In this document: piece by piece, positions 57,834-64,000 of the stretch
How positions within the stretch are numbered: the stretch's first letter is position 1
How the letters are laid out: the number at the start of each line of letters is the position of its first letter
Source of the DNA: Granulosicoccaceae bacterium
GTDB taxonomy: Bacteria > Pseudomonadota > Gammaproteobacteria > Granulosicoccales > Granulosicoccaceae
Length of the DNA stretch: 64,000 nucleotides
Reading direction: 5' to 3'
NCBI GenBank assembly: GCA_020629835.1
Contig: JAHDCO010000003.1
Location: 97,852 to 161,851 of the forward strand
Translations under genes and position numbers: made by a program
Notes under the pieces: model-generated
What the model was told of the DNA's origin: nothing
What the model saw: only the letters and a program-made list of their open reading frames with translations
Databases searched by the model: none

Positions 57834-58102
57834 CAATTTTTCCTGACTCTGTGTAACCAACGCTTCCAGCAGCGCAAACAAACAACAGTGCCGAACACTA
57901 ACCGACTCATAGCCTAAGTGCAATTCCCTTTGCATACGATGTGCGACATATTTAGAGATGTACTTCGATCTGCTGAAGCCCGCGCATTCATCAGCGTTTT
58001 AGAGGCGTTCCATGTTGACGTGTTGGTTGATAAAGAGTAACTCCGCGTACTGACAGTGGTTGTATTTCCCGTTATTAAGACCGATTAAAATTCAATGCTG
58101 GT

Positions 58103-59008
58103 TTACACATCTTCAGGCAAGTGGCTTAGATGTTCGAGTAGGAAGTCGATAAATATTCTGACCTTAGGTGTTAACACATTGGTCTTGGGATACAAAAGCC
58201 ACAACGCTGATTGATCATCGGCAATATAGTCTGGCAAGACACGTACAAGAGTTTTATCTTTTAACTCTTGATGAACGCTCCATATTGAATTCACTGAAAT
58301 ACCAACGCCTGCAATGGTTGCAAGCTTTTGACTTAGTCCATCGTCAATGGTTACCCGCCCCAGAGACGCGCCCGGATTGAATACACCCTCATCAGTTCCA
58401 TTTGCAATAAGTTTTTTCGCTGAAGTATCTTTGAATGCGATCAGTTGATGCTCGTTAAGTTCACGGGGATCTTTTGGGGTACCGAACCGTTTCAGGTAAC
58501 CGGGGGCAGCACACAGTATTCGCGTATCACTTGCAAGCTTTCGTCCTTTAAGGTTTGAGTCTTCAGATGCGGAATTGCGTAGCGCTAAATCAAAGCTACC
58601 TTCAATTAAAGACATTTGTAAATCAGTGAACCTTAGGTCTAGAGAGATCTCCGGTTGTTGCTCAAGAAACCTGGGAAGTAGTGGCGCGATATACATCTGT
58701 GCAAAGGTACCGGGTGCCGTGAATCGAAGTGTTCCCCTTGCGTACTTACTACCACGCCCCAGCGCTGCATAGGCCGCATCTTCTTGTGCCAGCATTTCCC
58801 GTGCGTAAGGTAAAAAATCACTGCCCTCCAACGAGAGCGACACCTGACGCGTAGAGCGATGTAGTAGCTCGGCCCCCATCTGTTTTTCAAGCTTTGCCAG
58901 CTTACTGCTAGCGACCGACGGCGCCATGCCCAGCTGATTTCCAGCAGCGCTGATGTTGAGCTTGTCGGCGGCCAACACAAACAGCCGCAGTGCTTCGGTG
59001 TCCATCAA
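58103..59008 (-). CDS. LysR-family transcriptional regulator
   Basis: A 301-residue regulator. The N-terminal winged helix-turn-helix (LNISAAGNQLGMAPSVASSK, residues 17-36) is followed by the effector-binding domain (about 90-295). LysR proteins usually control divergent or adjacent genes; here the neighbours on the same strand are the VOC and LysE genes upstream and the maleate-isomerase-like and sulfotransferase genes downstream. The effector is unknown. Confidence 0.93.
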   Translation of the reverse strand: MMDTEALRLFVLAADKLNISAAGNQLGMAPSVASSKLAKLEKQMGAELLHRSTRQVSLSLEGSDFLPYAREMLAQEDAAYAALGRGSKYARGTLRFTAPGTFAQMYIAPLLPRFLEQQPEISLDLRFTDLQMSLIEGSFDLALRNSASEDSNLKGRKLASDTRILCAAPGYLKRFGTPKDPRELNEHQLIAFKDTSAKKLIANGTDEGVFNPGASLGRVTIDDGLSQKLATIAGVGISVNSIWSVHQELKDKTLVRVLPDYIADDQSALWLLYPKTNVLTPKVRIFIDFLLEHLSHLPEDV

Positions 59009-59150
59009 TTATATCTGTTTTACGAATTTTGAAATCATATTAGCGCGTTTTATGCGTTTTGAAAAAATAATGGAGAGCTTTATCGGTAAGTTGTGCGGCT
59101 GACATTAAATAGCCGCCCATCGGCTGGTTACTAACAGGCATCTCACCACA

Positions 59151-59555
59151 TTAAGAATCGGCATAACAAACCGCTTGTAACTTATTACCGTCAGGATCCC
59201 GGACGTAAGCGGCATAGTAGTTAGGACCATAGTGATCTCTCAACCCTGGCGGCCCTTCGTCTGACCCTCCATTAGCCATGGCAGCCTCATAGAATTGGTC
59301 GACTTGGGTTCGAGTTTGTGCGTGAAACGCCACGTGCGTGCCATTGCCGACAGACGCTGGTTTACCATCAAACGGCTGATACAAATAGAGATGCGGCATT
59401 TCCCCTTCAACCGCATAAACAGGGGGCTTGCCTTCAGGCTTCGGTAATCGGGTAAATCGAAGTGGGGCTAAAGCAGCGTCATAGAAATCTATTGATCTCT
59501 CATAATCATTAGAACCCAACGTAATGTGACTAAGGATACTCATGGAATTACTCAT
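59151..59555 (-). CDS. VOC-family protein
   Basis: A 134-residue vicinal-oxygen-chelate protein with two beta-alpha-beta-beta-beta halves: SHITLGSNDYERSIDFYDAA at the start and YYAAYVRDPDGNKLQAVCY at the end. His10 and Glu residues may bind metal. It belongs to a group often annotated glyoxalase/bleomycin-resistance-like; a real function is not known. It lies 36 bases after the LysE gene on the same strand. Confidence 0.87.
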   Translation of the reverse strand: MSNSMSILSHITLGSNDYERSIDFYDAALAPLRFTRLPKPEGKPPVYAVEGEMPHLYLYQPFDGKPASVGNGTHVAFHAQTRTQVDQFYEAAMANGGSDEGPPGLRDHYGPNYYAAYVRDPDGNKLQAVCYADS

Positions 59556-59590
59556 GTGATAAAGAAACCCTTACATCTGCCAAAGCAATT

Positions 59591-60229
59591 TTAAACTCCA
59601 GTCCTGAAGGTGGCGAGCTTCGCTCCAAAACCTAAAAACGCCACACCTGTGACGCCCTTTATCCAGCGCTGGTACGAGTTCTTTCGAACGTTCTGCTTTA
59701 ATCGAGCAAATAGAATGACCATGCCAGAAAACCAAAGCGCATTGATAAGTGAGTGTATAAATACAAGCAATGCTGATGTTGAAATGGACGTGTCACCTTG
59801 CGTTATAAATTGAGGAAATGCCGCCAAGTAAAACATAGACACTTTTGGGTTGAGAGCATTAGTGATAAATCCCTCTACATAGGCAACACCTAATGTCTTT
59901 CGCGTTCCACTGCCTGGAGCCGTCTCTACAGGTTTATCACCTCGCCAAGCCGAGATCAACGCGCTTAACCCCATCCAACACAAATAGGCCGCACCGACAT
60001 ACTTCACCGTGGCAAAAGCTGTGGATGATTGCACCAAAATTACCGACAAACCGAAGATAGCCATGGCGCCGTGTAAGTAGAAGCCAGTTACAAAACCTGC
60101 AACATTTGCGAATCCAGCAGCCTTACCCGATGCGGAAATCGTTTTTCCAATAAGTACACCATTGGGTCCTGGTGACATTACCAGCAAGGTCGCAACGAAC
60201 GCGAAGGTGATCATATCAGCCGCTGTCAT
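59591..60229 (-). CDS. LysE/RhtB-family amino-acid exporter
   Basis: A 212-residue inner-membrane exporter with about six membrane segments. It starts with MITFAFVATLLVMSPGPNG, which holds the conserved SPGP motif of the LysE/RhtB family. Substrates in the family are lysine, arginine, homoserine, threonine or related amino acids; the one here is unknown. An ATGA overlap links it to a short upstream frame that is of doubtful reality. Confidence 0.92.
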   Translation of the reverse strand: MTAADMITFAFVATLLVMSPGPNGVLIGKTISASGKAAGFANVAGFVTGFYLHGAMAIFGLSVILVQSSTAFATVKYVGAAYLCWMGLSALISAWRGDKPVETAPGSGTRKTLGVAYVEGFITNALNPKVSMFYLAAFPQFITQGDTSISTSALLVFIHSLINALWFSGMVILFARLKQNVRKNSYQRWIKGVTGVAFLGFGAKLATFRTGV

Positions 60230-60363
60230 TCTTGCATGTCTGCTTGAAAATATTGAATTGTCATGGGACCGACTTCAATCACCTCGCCTCGCGATGACAG
60301 CGAATTAACGGTGGTAAAAAAGATCGTTACTCGCTCATACGAGTTCGCTACAGGATTACCCAT
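60226..60363 (-). CDS. Possible small ORF upstream of the LysE gene
   Basis: A 45-codon frame from an ATG at 60363 ends with an ATGA overlap to the LysE start, as a coupled leader gene would. It has no recognised motif and the coding pattern is not distinctive. It could be a real small gene, a leader, or chance; the 160 bases between the LysE and double-VOC genes hold nothing else. Confidence 0.25.
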   Translation of the reverse strand: MGNPVANSYERVTIFFTTVNSLSSRGEVIEVGPMTIQYFQADMQE

Positions 60364-60389
60364 TTCTGTATGAACACCGCAGTGCACTA

Positions 60390-61409
60390 TTAAAACGCAC
60401 CACCCAGTAGTAAATAAACAGACAAAACGACCCAGGCAGAAACGATTAACCAATAGTGCACAGGGTTATGTTGGCGCTCCACAAGCTCGAGAAAATATGT
60501 TCTTCCCGACTTAATATCAGGGATAACCCAAAACAGAAACAACGCACCCCATATCCAATTCGCCTCAAATAAAACGGCTGCCACAACCAAGAGCAAACCC
60601 AGTGTGGCGCGCCATTTAAACGCATGGTTAATGGACGATTTTCTTTCAGGTAGCTCATTACTCACTGCTTCAAGGATGTAGAAAGCTGCCCCTTGTGAAT
60701 CAAACGCCAAACACGCCCGTTGGCTGCCAAGTTGTTGTTCCGGGCCAACTTGTCCACCTTGCCGTTCGATCAATTCCACAGTCTTAGACAAGCTTTGAAC
60801 TGCAAAATAAACGCCCCAATATTCTTTGTCTCCTTTCTCTCGATTATCCGCTTGCTGAACACCGGCTATGGGTTCGGCATCAGAGGGGGACGCAAATATT
60901 TCATACCGATTGCCGGTACCCGTTGCACGAATATCCCATCCAAAAACGTCTGTATAAAAGGGTTTGATCTTACTGACATCAGATACATGCAGTTCATTCC
61001 AGACGCTACTACCTGCTTTTGCCAGCTGCTCCTTAGCTCCGAGCGGATCACCTTCGTAGCATGTAAATCCTGCTCCCATAGGATCCCTAATCAGTGCAAC
61101 CAACCCACCGCCGGGAGCAGCTTGCGGATGAACCTCAACTTTGCCGCCGCACTGTTCCGCTGAAGCTACCGCGTGTTGTATGTCGTCAACTTGGATGTAA
61201 GACATCCAGAATGAGAGCATACCCATAGACTGGAATTTTTCTGGCATCGCATATACACCAGAGCTTGAGTACCCATCACGCAACACACACGCAAAGTAAC
61301 TATCCCCCAGCTCGCGATATTCCCAATCAAAGCACGCACGATAGAACTGCTTTGCCGAGCCAAGATCGTATGTGGAAAGATCGCTCCAGATGAATGGATT
61401 GTCGCTCAT
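60390..61409 (-). CDS. Double-VOC protein fused to a C-terminal membrane domain
   Basis: A 339-residue fusion. Residues 4-125 and 135-255 are two VOC domains (DLSTYDLGSAKQFYRACFDW; NELHVSDVSKIKPFYTDVFG; both of the group with a paired arrangement). Residues 268-339 form a membrane region with three hydrophobic segments (ATLGLLLVVAAVLFEANWIW, GALFLFWVIPD and WLIVSAWVVLSVYLLLGGAF) around DIKSGRTYFLELVERQHNPV. VOC proteins are normally soluble, so the fusion is unusual. The ATG at 61409 is chosen as it begins the conserved domain. The palindrome upstream may be an operator. Confidence 0.82.
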   Translation of the reverse strand: MSDNPFIWSDLSTYDLGSAKQFYRACFDWEYRELGDSYFACVLRDGYSSSGVYAMPEKFQSMGMLSFWMSYIQVDDIQHAVASAEQCGGKVEVHPQAAPGGGLVALIRDPMGAGFTCYEGDPLGAKEQLAKAGSSVWNELHVSDVSKIKPFYTDVFGWDIRATGTGNRYEIFASPSDAEPIAGVQQADNREKGDKEYWGVYFAVQSLSKTVELIERQGGQVGPEQQLGSQRACLAFDSQGAAFYILEAVSNELPERKSSINHAFKWRATLGLLLVVAAVLFEANWIWGALFLFWVIPDIKSGRTYFLELVERQHNPVHYWLIVSAWVVLSVYLLLGGAF

Positions 61410-61442
61410 CGTTTTACGAAGCGATTCCTGAAACTGAAGGCA

Positions 61443-61458
61443 CACTTATTCATAAGTG
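61443..61458. promoter_or_regulatory. 16-base palindrome upstream of the double-VOC gene
   Basis: CACTTAT and ATAAGTG are separated by two bases, centred 41 bases before the double-VOC start. This is the size and position of an operator for a dimeric regulator. The nearby LysR or an unknown repressor might use it; there is no direct evidence. Confidence 0.4.
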
Positions 61459-61625
61459 CTCATATCTATGCTTCCATCTGATTATTGTCCACGTCTAATA
61501 ACAAATTTATACGCTTATTACAACGCCTTCAACTCAAAGCAAGGACCCAGTTTGTTGGCCTCTGCAAGTCACGTTAACTCGCAGTGGTCTCGTACTCATC
61601 AGTTTCTAATTTATCAAAATTCCTT

Positions 61626-62750
61626 TTAAGCCATTAAGCTTCTTGCTTGCTCCGGGCTTAGCGCCTCAGGCCGTTCGCAACGGGTGGACATCGTCAGCAC
61701 TTGATTCGTTTCACCGGCAGTCAAAATAGCCGCCATCACTTCAATCACATGGGTCGCAAACTCGGCGCCGCATCTGTGATCCTGTCCTGCCAGGATGGAG
61801 AGGGCCATATCGGCCAATCCGGCACCACGATAGTTGGCGTGTACTTCTTCGAAGTTGGGCACTGCAAATGGATGCTCCCATGCGTGTTCAGTCGCTTCGT
61901 CATCGTCCCGTGACTTCACTTTTAAAACGCCGCCAAACCAATTCGGATCTGGAATATTCATCGTGCCTTCAGACCCATAGAGTTCCATGATCGGGTGTTC
62001 ATTCGACCAGACGTCCCAGCTGGCTAACAAGGTGATAATGGCACCGCTTTCAAATGACAGCAGCGAGTGGATGGTAGTTGGTGTCTCTACAGGAATTTCT
62101 TCACCATCCCGAGGACCGTTTGCAATGGTCCGTGTTTCTCTGACAATGCTTGCAAAGCTACTGACTTGTTTAACCGGCCCAAGCAATTGAATCAGGTTAC
62201 ACAGATAGTAAGGCCCCAAGTCCAGGATAGGCCCACCACCTTTTTGGAAAAAGAAATCCGGGTTCGGGTGCCAGTCTTCCATCCCGTGAGACATGACGAT
62301 AGCGGTACCCGAAGCGACGGAACCAATCTCACCATCATCAATAAGTTTGCGTGCTAGCTGATGACTAGCCCCAAAAAATGTATCTGGTGCTGAGCCAATA
62401 CGCAGTCCTTTAGCCTTGGCGAGTTCACTTAGGTCTTGCGCTTCTTCAAGACTTAATACAAACGGTTTTTCAGAATAAACGTGTTTTCCTGCTTGCAGAA
62501 TTGCTCGCGAGACTTGTACGTGCGCCAACGGAGTGGTTAGGTTAATCACCAGATCAATATCATCCTCTGCGAGAAGCTCCTCAACGGTTTGCGCGCGCAC
62601 ATCAAACTCAGCTGCTCGCTCGTTGGCGTTATCCATATTGATGTCGGCCACGGCTAGAATGTCATAGCCGTTAAATAAGGGCGCTAACTCTAAATACGCC
62701 GCTGAAATATTTCCGCAGCCAATGATACCAACCCCAAGCTTGTTACCCAT
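61626..62750 (-). CDS. Gfo/Idh/MocA-family sugar oxidoreductase
   Basis: A 374-residue NAD(P)-dependent dehydrogenase. The N-terminal Rossmann fold (VGIIGCGNISAAYLEL, residues 7-22) and the sugar motif EKPFVLSLEEAQ (about residue 98) with the catalytic lysine are clear. The C-terminal domain includes GGPILDLGPYYLCNLIQLLG. Members oxidise inositol or other sugars. The ATG at 62750 overlaps the isomerase stop by 8 bases, and the isomerase frame covers the longer alternatives. Confidence 0.92.
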   Translation of the reverse strand: MGNKLGVGIIGCGNISAAYLELAPLFNGYDILAVADINMDNANERAAEFDVRAQTVEELLAEDDIDLVINLTTPLAHVQVSRAILQAGKHVYSEKPFVLSLEEAQDLSELAKAKGLRIGSAPDTFFGASHQLARKLIDDGEIGSVASGTAIVMSHGMEDWHPNPDFFFQKGGGPILDLGPYYLCNLIQLLGPVKQVSSFASIVRETRTIANGPRDGEEIPVETPTTIHSLLSFESGAIITLLASWDVWSNEHPIMELYGSEGTMNIPDPNWFGGVLKVKSRDDDEATEHAWEHPFAVPNFEEVHANYRGAGLADMALSILAGQDHRCGAEFATHVIEVMAAILTAGETNQVLTMSTRCERPEALSPEQARSLMA

Positions 62751-63507
62751 TGGTGGCCTCCCACAACGCGTTAAATGCCGTTGCTGAGCGACTGGCATAC
62801 CCTACTGGGTCCGCAGGTTTATCGTGTTCAAGGATATACAGCAAATCACTATTTGCCGATCGACACGCTTGTAGTAGTGCTGCCCAGTCCATCGTACCCT
62901 TGCCAAGGTCAGACCAGCCGTCTTCGTCCAGGTTAGTGCCATCCGCCGCAATATCCTTTACGTGGATTGCTGACATCCGACTTCCATACTTTTCAACGTA
63001 CGCCATGGGATCGCTATCGCCCCGCACAATCCACGCAAGATCCGCTTCCCAGGCGATATCTGGTGCGTGCTCCAATAAAATGTCCATGGGCTTAGCGCCG
63101 TCCTCAAGCGCCACAAATTCAAAGTCATGGTTATGCCAGCCAAACGATATTCCGTGATCGGTAAAACGCGCCGCGGCTACGTTCAGTTTTTTCGCCAAGG
63201 CGATATAACCCAAATTCGTTGTCGGTCGATCAGCCTCGTCCAGATACGGGGCATAAACTTTACTCATACCCAGGGTTTTTACTATCTGCATCATGGCATC
63301 AAAGTCTGTTTCAATATCATTCAGTGCCAGATGGCCCGACGGCATGGAAATACCATTGGCATCCATCGCTTCTCTGTACGCAGCGGGATCGCCATAAACC
63401 CCGCCGTATCCCTCAACACGGGTTATTCCAATAGCAGGAAGCTGGTTTAACAAGGCGATCTGATCCGTGCAATCGCGCATTGAATACAGTTGGAGTGAGA
63501 CTGTCAT
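62743..63507 (-). CDS. Sugar phosphate isomerase/epimerase (xylose isomerase-like TIM barrel)
   Basis: A 254-residue TIM-barrel protein of the inositol-catabolism / AP-endonuclease-2 group. GISFGWHNHDFEFVALEDG and DLAWIVRGDSDPM hold metal-binding His and Asp residues, and ILEHDKPADPVGYA the C-terminal Glu-His-Asp set. The exact sugar is unknown. It lies 18 bases after the ABC ATPase gene and overlaps the Gfo/Idh/MocA gene by 8 bases, forming one catabolic operon. Confidence 0.9.
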   Translation of the reverse strand: MTVSLQLYSMRDCTDQIALLNQLPAIGITRVEGYGGVYGDPAAYREAMDANGISMPSGHLALNDIETDFDAMMQIVKTLGMSKVYAPYLDEADRPTTNLGYIALAKKLNVAAARFTDHGISFGWHNHDFEFVALEDGAKPMDILLEHAPDIAWEADLAWIVRGDSDPMAYVEKYGSRMSAIHVKDIAADGTNLDEDGWSDLGKGTMDWAALLQACRSANSDLLYILEHDKPADPVGYASRSATAFNALWEATNG

Positions 63508-63524
63508 AGTGTTTTTTCTAGGGG

Positions 63525-64000
63525 TTAAAGTCGTGTTTCAGTTTGACTGTCGAAAAGATGCAATCGTGCGGCATCAAAACCGATAGTCACAGATTCACCG
63601 GGTGTTAAACCCGATTGACCTTCTGTGCGTACCCGCACGGGTTGTCCAGCAAAATCTATCCAAACCAAGGTATCCGAGCCCATGGGTTCCAGGATGTCGA
63701 TTTCAGCGTTACAGGAAAACGTGGCGCCATTAGCTGCCTCGCCTGTAACGATATGTTCGGGTCGAATACCCAACCATGCGTCACCCTCACGGCGACTGTG
63801 GGTATCGAAATCATACTGGCTTACATCAACAGTGAATCCTTCACCGTGAAATGTATCCCCAGACAGCTGACCTTTGAACATATTCATGGCTGGGGAGCCG
63901 ATAAAGTCCGCAACGTATTTATTGCACGGCCTGGAATAAATCACATCCGGCGTATCCAACTGTTCAATCATGCCGTTTTTCATGATGGATATGCGATCGG
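63525..64000 (-). CDS. Sugar ABC transporter ATP-binding protein, C-terminal part (cut by window end)
   Basis: The last 157 or so residues of an UgpC/MalK-type ATPase. The segment begins in DRISIMKNGMIEQLDTPDVI, follows with NKYVADFIGSPAMNMFKG, and then the regulatory OB-fold domain with LGIRPEHI and GFDAARLHLFD. The Walker motifs lie outside the window. It is the upstream gene of the sugar operon; the permeases and binding protein would be further upstream. Confidence 0.9.
   Translation of the reverse strand, partial: DRISIMKNGMIEQLDTPDVIYSRPCNKYVADFIGSPAMNMFKGQLSGDTFHGEGFTVDVSQYDFDTHSRREGDAWLGIRPEHIVTGEAANGATFSCNAEIDILEPMGSDTLVWIDFAGQPVRVRTEGQSGLTPGESVTIGFDAARLHLFDSQTETRL

Overview
The window reads as chromosome of a gammaproteobacterium of moderate GC, probably a marine or other aquatic aerobic heterotroph. 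Evidence: an Rnf/Rsx complex in the order A-B-C-D-G-E directly after metG; an apbC(mrp)/metG divergent pair; dcd, rppH and hemJ; the DUF1244, DUF3301, YchJ, DUF1841 and YdcH-like small proteins usual in gammaproteobacteria; a HupE/UreJ-like plus membrane-anchor gene pair; and a large NAD-glutamate dehydrogenase. The species cannot be fixed from the sequence alone. No tRNA, rRNA, CRISPR array or prophage was recognised.

Layout. (1) 1-10100, minus strand: a TCA-cycle operon (isocitrate-dehydrogenase-like gene, sucA, sucB, lpdA, sucC, sucD) closed by a clear terminator, then a Thg1-like gene and a 9-bp tandem repeat at the window edge. (2) 10.2-17.7 kb: small conserved genes (DUF6231-like, DUF1244, DUF3301, YchJ), fadD, and a minus-strand set of an MFS-acyltransferase fusion, a thioesterase, a Nudix hydrolase and a nitroreductase. 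(3) 17.7-27.5 kb: cold-shock protein, pepN, an orphan metalloprotease, a PGPGW membrane protein, envC, ctpA, a HOT-like iron alcohol dehydrogenase and a HAD phosphatase. (4) 27.5-34.8 kb, accessory: a GMC oxidoreductase with a Tat-exported small subunit, a VOC protein, a ribbon-helix-helix regulator, a Tat-exported cyclase-family enzyme, the HupE/anchor pair, a dual-specificity-type phosphatase, and an IS1-like insertion element whose ends form hairpins. (5) 34.8-49.5 kb: HDOD protein, invasin-type Ig-like lipoprotein with a small beta-barrel-like partner, hemJ, rppH, dcd, apbC, metG, rsxABCDGE, DUF1841 and amphi-Trp genes. (6) 49.7-64 kb, accessory: class-C beta-lactamase-type hydrolase, SnoaL-like protein, NAD-GDH, YdcH-like protein, 2OG-Fe(II) oxygenase, sulfotransferase coupled to a maleate-isomerase-like enzyme, LysR, VOC, LysE, a double-VOC/membrane fusion, and the end of a sugar ABC uptake and catabolism operon that runs off the window.

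How it works together. The first operon makes succinate from isocitrate via 2-oxoglutarate and gives NADH and ATP or GTP. The Rsx proteins would couple electron transfer between NADH and a low-potential carrier to an ion gradient, or reduce SoxR. FadD, the thioesterase and the MFS-acyltransferase handle acyl chains. The most unusual items are the hairpin-ended IS1-like element, the double-VOC membrane fusion, the HEXXHXXGXXD metalloprotease, the divergent isocitrate-dehydrogenase-like enzyme, the in-frame 9-bp minisatellite in rsxD, and several intergenic inverted repeats.
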